The translations under genes were made by a program, and so were the position numbers. A DNA stretch of 11,939 nt, taken from contig CAMPGT010000120.1 of the NCBI GenBank assembly GCA_946885665.1, forward strand, positions 1-11,939, read 5' to 3'. How positions within the stretch are numbered: position 1 is the stretch's first letter; each line of letters opens with the position of its first letter. The notes beneath the pieces were generated by a model. That model had not been told where the DNA came from and did not search any database. It saw nothing but the letters and a program-made list of their open reading frames with translations. This DNA is from an uncultured Chitinophagaceae bacterium. GTDB lineage: Bacteria > Bacteroidota > Bacteroidia > Chitinophagales > Chitinophagaceae. Positions 1-7,433 of this stretch are shown here, in pieces.

Positions 1-425
1 GCCGCATGACCGCTGCCGGCCTTTCACCAGTATTTGCGTGGGACCGGGAAGTGTTTGGCGCCAACCGGCATTTTTTGCTGGAGCAATATTGGAAGAATGC
101 GGCTCAGATGGCGTTTATCGCTCTTGAGAACGATATTTTAACCGGCTATTGTTTCGGGAAAAAGGGATTCGCCTTCGATTCGATAGGGCTGTTAGTGGCC
201 AAAGATGCAACTATTGCCAAACAACTGGTAACGGCTATTGCTTTGGCCCAAACGGCTAATCCGCTTCTTATTGATGTTCCGGAAATACACATCGAATTTA
301 TAGCGTGGCTGGAATCATTGGGTTTCCGGCAGCAAAGGCAGTTGATAAGAATGTACAGGGGAGATCACCGATGGCGGGGCTTTCCTGCATTGCAATGGTC
401 AATACTCGGACCCGCATTCGGATAA
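1..425 (+). CDS. GNAT family N-acetyltransferase, C-terminal part (5' end outside window)
   Basis: This is the C-terminal half of a two-domain GNAT acetyltransferase. The frame is open to the left edge (an Arg codon precedes the first ATG at 6), so that ATG is probably internal. The visible residues match the second domain of the Acetyltransf_18 type (PF18014, recalled): an MTAAxL start with a DREVFGANR segment, a IGLLVAKDA strand, an LLIDVPE segment, a WLESLGFRQQRQLIRMYRG segment and a closing LGPAFG like the AGPEFG ends I know in this family. Such proteins usually have about 270-290 residues, with the acetyl-CoA-binding domain first; that domain is not in the window. The substrate cannot be told. 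The gene ends 97 bp before the convergent DUF2652 gene, with a hairpin between them. Confidence 0.85.
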   Translation, partial: RMTAAGLSPVFAWDREVFGANRHFLLEQYWKNAAQMAFIALENDILTGYCFGKKGFAFDSIGLLVAKDATIAKQLVTAIALAQTANPLLIDVPEIHIEFIAWLESLGFRQQRQLIRMYRGDHRWRGFPALQWSILGPAFG

Positions 426-450
426 AAAGAAACTCCCCGTTGCCGGGGAG
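425..450 (-). terminator. Intrinsic terminator for the TonB-DUF2652 transcript
   Basis: There is a perfect 7-bp stem, CTCCCCG (433-439) with CGGGGAG (444-450) and a 4-nt loop. On the plus strand it is preceded by an A-rich stretch, so on the minus strand the hairpin is followed by TTTCTTTTTAT. That orientation fits termination of the minus-strand genes ending at 522. There is no T-run on the plus-strand side, so it should act poorly on the GNAT gene as an intrinsic terminator, although the stem could still protect that mRNA's 3' end. Confidence 0.75.
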
Positions 451-521
451 TAGCAGGCACATGCCTCGAGAACCTTATCCATACTTCTAATGTAGTGAAT
501 ATCCGGGTAGCGCGGCGCAGA

Positions 522-1616
522 TTATAAAATGCTCATTGTTTTAATGTAGCCCTCCAACTTTTTCATCGACACCGACAGCTTGTTTTCCATCTCCTTTTTG
601 TGGAAGATCCTGAACAACAATCCGTCGGGAAATTTGTGGTTGGTGTAATAGCTGATGTTTAACGCCGTTTTATTGCCTGGCAATGTGCGAAGCGTAAAAT
701 AGGTGATGTTGCCGCTGTTTTCTTCGGTCTCTGAAAATTCTATTTGTTCGTCAGTGTAATAGTAACTGCTTGAATAGATAATTTCATTTCCATCGTCGGT
801 AATTTTTTTGCATTTCATGCCCACCCTCGGCAGGTAATGGTTCACTTCCTCCACCTTTTTTACACCTTCCATCCAGCCGCTGCGGTGGTTAAAATCGCCG
901 GTGGCATGAAAGAGCGTGATGAGCCCGGTTTCATATTCATGAGACAGGGAAATGACTTTTTGTTTTTTTGAAAGATCGGGCGGCGCCATCGGCTCGGAAG
1001 CAATATTTGTTTTCAGTGGCCCGAGCTGAGTGAAATGAAAGGGCACTTCGCCGGTTTCCGTTTGCTTGGCGCTGCTGTTCCATTGCATCCATTCCGTGAT
1101 GCCCGACGGTGTTCCGTCGCGAACAAGGTTTTTTGTGACGAGCCAGTATTCATGTTCGCTGATATCGTTCTTCAGCAATTGATGGGCAATGATAATATCC
1201 TTTCCGATCAACTTATGAAACTGTTGCACACTGTAGCCCGTGAATTCTCCATAATGCGTAATCACTTTCAGTGTAAGGTCCACAGCCCTGGTACACGCCT
1301 TGCACTGACAGTAACGGGTTGCATCATACGAAAAAAGGTTTCGGTGAAAAGCGCAGAACATTTGTTCAACCTGCCTGTAGATATTTTCGATGGGTGGCGG
1401 GTCGCCGTATTTATAAAAAAGAATGGCGTCGCCTTCTATCTCAGAAACTTCAAGCCCGATGCTATTGGCGTTGATAAGGATCTCCAGCAGTTCCTGGATG
1501 ATGAGGCGGCTATGCTCGATTTCCGTCTCCGTGACAAACCGGGTAAATCCACTGATGTCCGGGATGAACAGCAGGCCCTTGTTTTCCATTTTTGTTATAA
1601 AGTTATTACTCCGCAT
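522..1616 (-). CDS. DUF2652 protein: class III cyclase-like domain plus SRPBCC-like domain
   Basis: The N-terminal half (about residues 14-165) has the layout of a class III nucleotide cyclase homology domain as seen in DUF2652 (PF10851, recalled). It has a PDISGFT motif (Asp20), a EIEGDAILFY segment (Asp63) and a GKDIIIAHQLLKN segment near 138-150; Asp20 and Asp63 sit where cyclases carry their metal-binding aspartates. A CxCxxC cluster lies at 103-108. The C-terminal half (about 225-360) resembles an SRPBCC/polyketide-cyclase fold, with a HATGDFNHRSGWMEGVKKVEEV segment and alternating beta strands. No signal peptide is visible, so it is probably cytosolic. Its reaction is unknown and cyclase activity is not established. 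It starts 13 nt after the TonB stop, so they are likely cotranscribed. Met10 (start at 1589) is an equally good start because similarity begins right after it and its upstream region is A-rich. Confidence 0.8.
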   Translation of the reverse strand: MRSNNFITKMENKGLLFIPDISGFTRFVTETEIEHSRLIIQELLEILINANSIGLEVSEIEGDAILFYKYGDPPPIENIYRQVEQMFCAFHRNLFSYDATRYCQCKACTRAVDLTLKVITHYGEFTGYSVQQFHKLIGKDIIIAHQLLKNDISEHEYWLVTKNLVRDGTPSGITEWMQWNSSAKQTETGEVPFHFTQLGPLKTNIASEPMAPPDLSKKQKVISLSHEYETGLITLFHATGDFNHRSGWMEGVKKVEEVNHYLPRVGMKCKKITDDGNEIIYSSSYYYTDEQIEFSETEENSGNITYFTLRTLPGNKTALNISYYTNHKFPDGLLFRIFHKKEMENKLSVSMKKLEGYIKTMSIL

Positions 1617-1629
1617 CCAATTTGCCTGA

Positions 1630-2448
1630 CTATTCTGCTAACTGAAACACGATCGCCTGGCTCTTGTATGAAGTCACGTTTCTTCCGTTTTGAATGGCGG
1701 GTGTCCATCTGCCGCTCCTGCTGATCACGCGTACCGCTTCTTCCCTCAGCTCTTCCGGTCCCGAGATGGCCTCGGCATTGCTGACCTTTCCTTCTTTATC
1801 CACGATGAACTTCACAATAACAGCGCCCTGGATATTATTTTCCTTTGCAGGTTCGGGATACCGGATTGTTTTCAGCAGGTATCTTCTCCATGCGTTCATA
1901 CCTCCGGGAAAACTGCTTTCCGCCTCGACCGGAATAAATTTTTTTTCATCGGCATCTTTTTGTTTTGGTGTTGCAATTACTCCATTGGCTATCGAAATGG
2001 GTGGTGCAATAATATCAGGCGCATCAATTCCATCCTGTATAATGGAACCTATTTTTTTATTCGCCAAATCTTCCATCGCCGGTGGCTGGTCCTCCGGGTT
2101 TACATTTTCGTCCGGCAGAATTTGCGGTGGTGTGGTGAACTTCTTCGTCGCTATCTTTTCTGCAGGTGGCGGAGGCGGCAGGGGCGGAGGAGGGGGAAGG
2201 AGTACATCTAATTTAGGATCGATAAAAGCTGTGGAATCAATAATGTAAGTGACAGTTGCAGCAGCATCATTTGATTTACCCGCGTAGTAAGAAAGAATGG
2301 CGCCGGCAACGAGGGCCGCGGTAATCATCATCGATAGAAACAACCTGCCAGCATAATGCTTACGTAAAGGATAAGCGCCATATAATTTATTTTTTTCTTC
2401 AAACAGAATATCGAGATAATCGGCGGTGGTGATTTGTTGGGGCAACAT
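1630..2448 (-). CDS. tonB: Energy transducer TonB
   Basis: This is a 272-residue TonB family protein that passes proton-motive energy to outer-membrane receptors. In order it shows: a cytoplasmic box typical of Bacteroidota TonB (a FEEKNKLYGAYPLRKHY stretch near 16-32), one transmembrane helix (about 38-57), a periplasmic proline-rich segment (about 85-95, two runs of five Pro separated by Leu), a charged linker, and a TonB_C domain (about 185-272) with a RYPEPA motif and a GAVIVKFIVDKEGKV strand pair. I chose ATG 2448; a TTG two codons upstream (2454) is less likely. No Shine-Dalgarno sequence is seen. It is followed closely by the DUF2652 gene. The window also holds a TonB-dependent receptor (7434-9896), a possible but unproven client. 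Many Bacteroidota have several tonB copies; no ExbB/ExbD lies here. Confidence 0.93.
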   Translation of the reverse strand: MLPQQITTADYLDILFEEKNKLYGAYPLRKHYAGRLFLSMMITAALVAGAILSYYAGKSNDAAATVTYIIDSTAFIDPKLDVLLPPPPPLPPPPPAEKIATKKFTTPPQILPDENVNPEDQPPAMEDLANKKIGSIIQDGIDAPDIIAPPISIANGVIATPKQKDADEKKFIPVEAESSFPGGMNAWRRYLLKTIRYPEPAKENNIQGAVIVKFIVDKEGKVSNAEAISGPEELREEAVRVISRSGRWTPAIQNGRNVTSYKSQAIVFQLAE

Positions 2449-2511
2449 AAGCAATCATTTCAATTGAGATGACGCAGCGATATTTTTCCATAAAATATTT
2501 AAATAATTGTT

Positions 2512-2519
2512 TAGGTTTA
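2512..2519 (+). promoter_or_regulatory. Candidate -7 box for the Nif3-like gene
   Basis: TAGGTTTA matches seven of eight positions of the Bacteroidota -7 consensus TAnnTTTG and lies 30 nt before the ATG at 2550, in an AT-rich divergent intergenic region. No TTG sits at the expected -33 distance, so this is weak. If correct, it rules out the ATG at 2469 as the true start. Confidence 0.3.
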
Positions 2520-2549
2520 AACATCAAACAAACACTTCAACTCATCCAG

Positions 2550-3470
2550 ATGGAAAATAACGACAGGCTCGATGATCTCTTTTTGCAAAGGAGAAAATTC
2601 ATTAAAAATATTTCGTTGACGGCCGCAGGCGCCGGCATCCTGCTTTCTTCACCTTTCGCGGCTGGTGCCGCCAATAAGAAGACATGGACCGTGGGACAAA
2701 TAATGGATTTGTTTTTGAAAGAAGTTAATGGAGCGCCGTTCCCTTCAACAGTGGACACGCTGAAATCGGGCTCGAAAGATACGCAGGTGAAAGGGATCGT
2801 GACCACCATGTTCGCGACGGTGCCTGTGATAAAGCAGGCAATCGCTGCCGGCGCTAATTTTATTATCGCTCATGAGCCTACTTTTTATAGTCACCTGGAT
2901 AAAACGGATTGGCTGAAGGATGACGGCGTATATCACTATAAGTCGGACCTGCTCAATAAAAACAATATTACGGTCTGGAGAAATCACGATTACATTCACG
3001 CCCATCGTCCCGATGGTGTTTACAGCGGTTTGTTGAAAAAACTCGGGTGGAACAAATATGCCGACCTGTCATCACCCTGGAACGTTCAACTGCCCGAAAC
3101 GTCGCTGTCGGAATTAATCAGTAGCCTGAAACGCAACTTGAATATTTCCACGTTGAGATATATCGGCGATGACGGGCAGCGTTGCAAAAAAATATTGCTG
3201 ATGCCCGGGGCGGCGGGTGGACAGCGACAAATTTCATCGATAAGCGAAATGAATCCCGACGTGGCCATAGTGGGTGAGATATCGGAATGGGAAACAGCGG
3301 AATATGTTCGCGATGCCCGCGCGTCAGGGAAGAAATTATCACTCATTGTTCTCGGGCACATCGACAGCGAAGATCCCGGATCGGAGTTTATGAAAGAATG
3401 GCTGAATAAAAATGTTGCCGGCGTTCCCGTTACCCACATCTACTGCGGTAGCCCTTTTTCATTTAAGTAG
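2550..3470 (+). CDS. Tat-exported Nif3-like dinuclear metal protein
   Basis: This 306-residue protein belongs to the Nif3/UPF0135 family (PF01784), which forms hexamers with a two-metal site; the biochemical role of the family is unsettled. Residues 14-40 form a twin-arginine signal (RRKFIKNISL, then a hydrophobic stretch ending FAAGA), so the mature protein is probably periplasmic or lipid-side, unlike cytosolic YbgI. Family landmarks: FIIAHEP (H108, E109), a VWRNHDYIHAHRPDGV segment (H150), VGEISEWE (242-248) and LGHIDSE (H270, E274). In the usual family the first motif is AHHP and the second carries Asp, so two metal ligands appear changed here. I chose ATG 2550 because the 27 residues before it (from 2469) would bury the Tat signal and overlap the promoter region. 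The 3' end overlaps the convergent yjbQ gene by 8 bp. Confidence 0.85.
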   Translation: MENNDRLDDLFLQRRKFIKNISLTAAGAGILLSSPFAAGAANKKTWTVGQIMDLFLKEVNGAPFPSTVDTLKSGSKDTQVKGIVTTMFATVPVIKQAIAAGANFIIAHEPTFYSHLDKTDWLKDDGVYHYKSDLLNKNNITVWRNHDYIHAHRPDGVYSGLLKKLGWNKYADLSSPWNVQLPETSLSELISSLKRNLNISTLRYIGDDGQRCKKILLMPGAAGGQRQISSISEMNPDVAIVGEISEWETAEYVRDARASGKKLSLIVLGHIDSEDPGSEFMKEWLNKNVAGVPVTHIYCGSPFSFK

Positions 3471-3888
3471 TGCCCCATATGGTAATGATCAGCTCTCTTG
3501 ATCCGCCTGTGTTGCGGTGCTCGCAAAGGTAAATGCCCTGCCATGTTCCGAGCGCCAGCCTGCCGTTGGTAACCGGTATTTGCACCGAACAGCCGAGAAG
3601 CGAGCTTTTGAGATGCGCAGGCATATCATCGGGTCCCTCATAGTTGTGAACGTAGGCCGGATCGTTTTCGGGCACCGACTTATTGAAATACGTTTCGAAG
3701 TCTTTTCGCACGGTTGGGTCGGCATTTTCATTGATAGTCAATGAAGCAGAGGTGTGCCTGATGAACACCAAGCAAACACCCGTCGTGAATTCACTTATTT
3801 GCGGCACGGCCCGAACGATCTCATCAGTTACCAGGTGAAAGCCCCGTTTCCTTTCCTTCAGTGTGATCTCTTTTTGTACCATTTTCAT
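3463..3888 (-). CDS. yjbQ: YjbQ/UPF0047 family protein
   Basis: A 141-residue single-domain UPF0047 protein (PF01894), the family's usual length of about 130-145. E. coli YjbQ is reported to have weak thiamine-phosphate synthase activity; the physiological reaction is not established. Signature features are all present: HTSASLTINENAD (H45, E54, D57), a YVHNYEGPDDMPAHLKSSL segment (H81, D87, D88, H92), and LALGTWQGIYLCEHR (residues 111-125, with GTWQ and E123/H124). These His/Asp/Glu residues are the presumed active-site set. Start ATG 3888 was chosen because similarity begins there; ATG 3882 is an alternative, and the 18 extra upstream codons would run into the divergent lipoprotein promoter. 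A TAnnTTT-like box (TAACTTTC, 3894-3901) lies just upstream but very close. Confidence 0.92.
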   Translation of the reverse strand: MKMVQKEITLKERKRGFHLVTDEIVRAVPQISEFTTGVCLVFIRHTSASLTINENADPTVRKDFETYFNKSVPENDPAYVHNYEGPDDMPAHLKSSLLGCSVQIPVTNGRLALGTWQGIYLCEHRNTGGSRELIITIWGTT

Positions 3889-3926
3889 AGTGCGAAAGTT
3901 AAGCAAATCCATAACCTTACTTGCCA

Positions 3927-3934
3927 TACCTTTG
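3927..3934 (+). promoter_or_regulatory. Bacteroidota -7 promoter element for the lipoprotein gene
   Basis: TACCTTTG is a perfect match to TAnnTTTG and lies 18 nt before the ATG at 3953. A clear -33 TTG at the usual spacing is not visible. The short leader is normal for this phylum. Confidence 0.5.
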
Positions 3935-3952
3935 TGGCTCAAATCCTATGTG

Positions 3953-4186
3953 ATGAGAAAAAAGATTATGTCGAGAATGATACTCGCGGGCATTGTGTGC
4001 ATCAGTCTTGCTGACTGCAATCACAGGGGCCCCGGTAAAACAAACACCGCGGACGAGTCGTCTCTGAACGATACCAATCCAGCCGTTGTTACACCTCCAC
4101 CCGCTGACACATCTGCTGTAAAGACGCTTCCGCCATCTCCCGACAGCAATGCAGTAAACCCCGATTCGTTGGGAATAAGCCGTTAA
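3953..4186 (+). CDS. Small Ser/Pro/Asp-rich putative lipoprotein
   Basis: This 77-residue protein starts with a charged MRKK stretch, a hydrophobic core (about residues 9-20) and a Cys at position 22 in the context ISLADC. This resembles a signal-peptidase II lipobox, with Asp at -1 being unusual but the rest acceptable. After Cys22 the chain is polar and low in complexity (Asn, Asp, Ser, Thr, Pro), like an unstructured tether, with no recognisable domain. It probably sits anchored in a membrane facing the periplasm or surface. I chose ATG 3953 rather than 3863, because the -7 box at 3927 and the yjbQ start lie between. The gap to the next gene is 31 nt, so cotranscription with the MEDS gene is possible. 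Function unknown. Confidence 0.65.
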   Translation: MRKKIMSRMILAGIVCISLADCNHRGPGKTNTADESSLNDTNPAVVTPPPADTSAVKTLPPSPDSNAVNPDSLGISR

Positions 4187-4217
4187 TAACAATCGGAAAA
4201 TACGGTCATTTAAACAT

Positions 4218-4898
4218 ATGGCGCATGCAAAATGTTGTAACTTCGACCGTATGGTTGAAAAATTATATGGTGGTGAACAATGGCGCCGGAGCAAGGCCAG
4301 TGTTTTTTGGGGGAAGATAGCACCGTGCGACCATGTTGTACAGATCTACGAGAATGAGCAAAACTTTATACATGTACTTGCACAGTTCGTTATCAGTGGG
4401 CTCGAAGATGGAGATGGTGTGATCGTCATCGCCACCAGCGATCATCTGCTTGCGCTGAATGCATTGTTTAACGAATCCGGCATCAATACAGACGGGCTTG
4501 CAGACACCCAATACTTTCCGCTCGTGGCCGAAAAGGTCCTTGAAAAATTCATGGTTAACGGGTGGCCCAATGAAAAACTTTTCAACGAAATTATTTCTTC
4601 CCTTATTCGTAAAGTAAGGAACAATAACCGCAAGGTGCGTGCCTTTGGTGAAATGGTAGCCATATTGTGGCAACAGGGCCATAGCAATGCTACAGGGCAA
4701 CTGGAGCGTCTCTGGAGCAACTTCTGTACGAACGAGATGTTCTGTCTTTTCTGTGCTTATCCAAAAAGCAGTTTCCACCACGACATCAATTCTTCTCTCG
4801 AACAAATCTGCAGCGAACATTCCAAACTTCTCGCTTCCTCGCAATCTACACCGGCCGAAATTGTGTACAGCCGCCTGCAGGTCAAAAAGGTCGTATAA
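4218..4898 (+). CDS. MEDS domain-containing protein (DcmR-type sensory domain)
   Basis: The 226-residue product is almost entirely a MEDS domain (PF14417, methanogen/methylotroph DcmR sensory domain), a fold related to the KaiC/RecA-like group and found in regulators and histidine kinases. Recognisable landmarks are APCDHVVQIYENEQNF (35-50), a FVISGLEDGDGVIVIATSDH block (57-76), RAFGEMVAILWQQG (141-154), and LERLWSNFC followed by FCLFCAYP (162-182). No DNA-binding, kinase or other output domain is attached and no Walker A lysine motif is obvious, so it would act as a stand-alone sensor or through a partner. The start is uncertain: ATG 4218 gives the full product, while ATG 4251 (Met12) would also keep the domain and lies just after a TAACTTCG sequence (4238-4245) that may be a -7 box. 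Confidence 0.8.
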   Translation: MAHAKCCNFDRMVEKLYGGEQWRRSKASVFWGKIAPCDHVVQIYENEQNFIHVLAQFVISGLEDGDGVIVIATSDHLLALNALFNESGINTDGLADTQYFPLVAEKVLEKFMVNGWPNEKLFNEIISSLIRKVRNNNRKVRAFGEMVAILWQQGHSNATGQLERLWSNFCTNEMFCLFCAYPKSSFHHDINSSLEQICSEHSKLLASSQSTPAEIVYSRLQVKKVV

Positions 4899-4942
4899 TG
4901 TCAAATAATAATTACGATAAGGGTTTTTACCTACTTCAACTA

Positions 4943-4972
4943 TTGATTGGGTAAGTGGTTACAATTATTTTG
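4943..4972 (+). promoter_or_regulatory. Candidate promoter of the lectin-module gene
   Basis: A TTG (4943-4945) is followed after 20 nt by TATTTTG (4966-4972), one T short of the TAnnTTTG consensus. The spacing suits a Bacteroidota sigma-A type promoter, and the gene's ATG lies 28 nt downstream. No intrinsic terminator was found between the MEDS stop and this site. Confidence 0.45.
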
Positions 4973-5000
4973 CAGGCTGTAAGTTTTAAGACCAATTGAT

Positions 5001-7328
5001 ATGAAAACCCTGCTAATCCTTACGCTTTCAGCGGTCATCTGCGTACCCGCATTTACCCAACTCGCCGTGAATGGCACATCAACAGCCAACTCCGTTCCAA
5101 ATAAAGGTCCTGCCATCGTTGTTGATAACGCGATTACTGTTACCGGCACCACGATACCGGCGTTTTCCGTGTACGTCTCCGGCAATTTCAGTTCGGGAGA
5201 CATACTTTCGTATACCGGCTCCCTGCCACCAGGCGTAACGTCCAGCTATTCATCGGGAACGGGTATTCTAACCTTCACCGGTTCGGCGACGGCGGCCAGT
5301 TACCAGGCTTTGTTGCGTACGGTTACATTCAGCACGACATCTTCATCGGCCCTGGTGAGAACAGTTACGTTCCGGGCCGGCGACAATACGCTCAGCTATA
5401 ATACAGACAACGGCCATTTCTACCGGTATGTTTCCGGTTCTTATTCATGGACCGGCGCGAAAGCCAACGCGGCGGCGCAAACATTTTTTGGTATGACGGG
5501 CTACCTCGTAACGGTAACCAATTCGACAGAAAACACTTTTGTGACTAACCTGAGCGGCAAAGGCTGGATAGGTGCAAGCGACAGTTACACAGAAATCAAC
5601 GCTGCGACGGGTGTTACCACCTACCCGGCGCAATCGAATGCTGAAGGAAAATGGTATTGGGTAACAGGTCCGGAAAAAGGAACACAGTTTTCCAATGGCT
5701 CATCAGTGTTCACGTACGCGAACTGGAGCAGCGGCGAGCCTAACAATTCATCCACTGTCGAACATTACGCTGAGAATTCATGGGCGGGAGGCGGCAAATG
5801 GAACGACAGCCAGGTGGGCGGCCCCTTAGGTTATATTCTCGAATTTGGTGGCCTTTCGGGTGAACCTGCCGTGGATATCTTCCATTCGCGCACCATCACT
5901 ATGATCGCCACCGAAATCAAGAGCTATGGTAGTGGCTCCCCATACGTACTGAGCCAACCCAGCGTATATGTTGATCCGTCGTTGACAGTGTACAGCTCAG
6001 GAAACATCACTGATGCGAGGGTCACCATATCGGGTAATTTTCAATCGGGCGACGTACTCTCTTACGCGGGGGGCCTGCCATCGGGAGTAACGGTAAGCGG
6101 AGGCGGTTACAACGCCTCTACAGGTGTGTTGTCGTTCACAGGCACCACCACACCATCCAACTGGCAATCGCTGCTGCGCACGGTGAAATTCAGTTCAACG
6201 TCCGGAACGGTCGGTAACAGGGACATCACTTTTTCAGTCGGCAACCAGGTGGCCTATACCAATGGACATTTTTACGAATCAGTCAATAGTGGCGCCAACT
6301 GGTCTACTGCCAAAAGCAATGCGGCGGCAAGAACTTATCTCGGTCTCCAGGGTTACCTGGCCACCATCACCTCTGCAGAAGAAAATGCGTTTATCAAACA
6401 AAAGCTGGGCACCGACGCATGGATAGGACTCAGCGACGAGTATAACCAAATTAACACGGCAACGGGCACCAACACCTACGGTTCGCAATCTGCGGCCGAA
6501 GGGAAATGGTATTGGGTGACCGGCCCCGAAAAAGGAACGCAAATCACTACCACCAATGCCTCGGGATCCGGAACCGGAACACAGTACGGAACCGCTTACA
6601 ATAACTGGAACAACGGTGAACCCAATAACGTAGGATCGGAGCATTATGGCGAGATCTATGCATCGGGTAGCGCACCCGGCAAATGGAACGATCTTAACGG
6701 CGCCGGCAGCCTTAGCTATGTAGTGGAATACGGCGGCTTAAGCACCGACCCGGCATTAACGCTCAGCGCCAACGCCACAATTATCAATGGAACCATTTTG
6801 CCGGTTACCGGTCTTCAGCTTAACGTGAGGCAAAAAGGGAAAAACATTGAAGTGGCGTGGTCAACCGAAACTGAAACGAATTGCGATCATTTTGATGTGT
6901 TGTACAGCACCGACGGCGTCACGTTCGCGAAAATCGCGACTGTAAGCGGACATGGGAATACAAATATCCGCCAATACTACGCTTTCACACATACGTCACC
7001 GGTATATGGAAATAATTTTTACAAACTGCAGCAGTTTGACAACGACGGGCGCTTTAAATACAGCTCGGTAAAACAAGCCGGCTATGGGCTTTCAGCAGCA
7101 GCGTACCTGTATCCTAATCCTGCGCATGACCAATTAACCGTGGTGCATTCTTCAAAAAATTCCGGCGGCACTGTGCTGATCTATGACATGAATGGAAAGG
7201 TGATGAAGAAAGAGAAAATTGTTCCCGAACGCAATACACTGAATATCGGCGCACTGGCTCCCGGCATGTACATTGCCGAAATCAGCGATGGCGCCAAATC
7301 AACACAATTGATTTTTGTCAAACAATAA
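5001..7328 (+). CDS. T9SS-secreted surface protein with two cadherin-like + C-type lectin modules
   Basis: A 775-residue secreted protein. A signal peptide covers residues 1-20 (AFTQ end). Two tandem modules follow: cadherin-like domains (about 30-130 and 318-415, each with a GNFxSGDxLSYxGxLPxGV stretch and a SxQxLLRTVxFS segment) and C-type lectin-like domains (about 138-285 and 418-580). Both lectin domains keep an EPN motif (246-248, 540-542) and WND (267-269, 562-564), the pattern of Ca-dependent mannose-type sugar binding in animal lectins; sugar preference in bacteria cannot be assumed. A fibronectin-III-like region (about 602-690) leads to a T9SS type A sorting domain (about 703-775) with YPNPAHDQL and LAPGMYIAEI. 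It is probably exported through the outer membrane and kept on the surface, where it may act in adhesion or glycan capture. No enzyme domain is seen. The next gene is a TonB-dependent receptor. Confidence 0.88.
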   Translation: MKTLLILTLSAVICVPAFTQLAVNGTSTANSVPNKGPAIVVDNAITVTGTTIPAFSVYVSGNFSSGDILSYTGSLPPGVTSSYSSGTGILTFTGSATAASYQALLRTVTFSTTSSSALVRTVTFRAGDNTLSYNTDNGHFYRYVSGSYSWTGAKANAAAQTFFGMTGYLVTVTNSTENTFVTNLSGKGWIGASDSYTEINAATGVTTYPAQSNAEGKWYWVTGPEKGTQFSNGSSVFTYANWSSGEPNNSSTVEHYAENSWAGGGKWNDSQVGGPLGYILEFGGLSGEPAVDIFHSRTITMIATEIKSYGSGSPYVLSQPSVYVDPSLTVYSSGNITDARVTISGNFQSGDVLSYAGGLPSGVTVSGGGYNASTGVLSFTGTTTPSNWQSLLRTVKFSSTSGTVGNRDITFSVGNQVAYTNGHFYESVNSGANWSTAKSNAAARTYLGLQGYLATITSAEENAFIKQKLGTDAWIGLSDEYNQINTATGTNTYGSQSAAEGKWYWVTGPEKGTQITTTNASGSGTGTQYGTAYNNWNNGEPNNVGSEHYGEIYASGSAPGKWNDLNGAGSLSYVVEYGGLSTDPALTLSANATIINGTILPVTGLQLNVRQKGKNIEVAWSTETETNCDHFDVLYSTDGVTFAKIATVSGHGNTNIRQYYAFTHTSPVYGNNFYKLQQFDNDGRFKYSSVKQAGYGLSAAAYLYPNPAHDQLTVVHSSKNSGGTVLIYDMNGKVMKKEKIVPERNTLNIGALAPGMYIAEISDGAKSTQLIFVKQ
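5643..6542 (+). repeat. Internal tandem module duplication in the lectin gene
   Basis: The two (cadherin-like + lectin) modules are related at the DNA level. The best-kept block encodes the same 15 residues (EGKWYWVTGPEKGTQ) at 5643-5687 and again at 6498-6542, about 855 bp apart. I count seven base differences in the 45 nt, all silent. Confidence 0.85.
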
Positions 7329-7407
7329 AACTTACAGTTGTTAGCACCGTTTATTGTAATAGATTGCCATTTAACACATATTAAACAGGAAATGAACGCC
7401 GGGTGAT

Positions 7408-7415
7408 TAGCTTTG
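7408..7415 (+). promoter_or_regulatory. Bacteroidota -7 promoter element for the TonB-dependent receptor gene
   Basis: TAGCTTTG is a perfect TAnnTTTG match, 18 nt before the ATG at 7434. It contains the TTG (7413) that would otherwise open a seven-codon longer frame, which argues for ATG 7434 as the start. A -33 TTG is not clear. Confidence 0.55.
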
Positions 7416-7433
7416 CGTTTCCAAATACTGTTT

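Noticed and set aside
1035..1724. 229-codon plus-strand frame over the DUF2652 and tonB genes
   Set aside because: It is a shadow of two well-supported minus-strand genes, with no domain, promoter or leader of its own.
2161..2215. GC-rich tandem repeat of about 50 bp
   Set aside because: It is the proline-run coding sequence of TonB, a normal periplasmic linker, not a separate repeat element.
4263..4904. 213-codon minus-strand frame over the MEDS gene
   Set aside because: Antisense shadow; the plus-strand product matches MEDS landmarks along its whole length.
4926..4956. TTACC...GGTAA hairpin between the MEDS and lectin genes
   Set aside because: Only a 5-bp stem with a loop over 15 nt and no T-run after it; not a credible terminator.
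7413..7433. TTG start that adds seven residues to the TonB-dependent receptor
   Set aside because: The TTG lies inside a perfect -7 promoter element and the ATG at 7434 begins a clean signal peptide.
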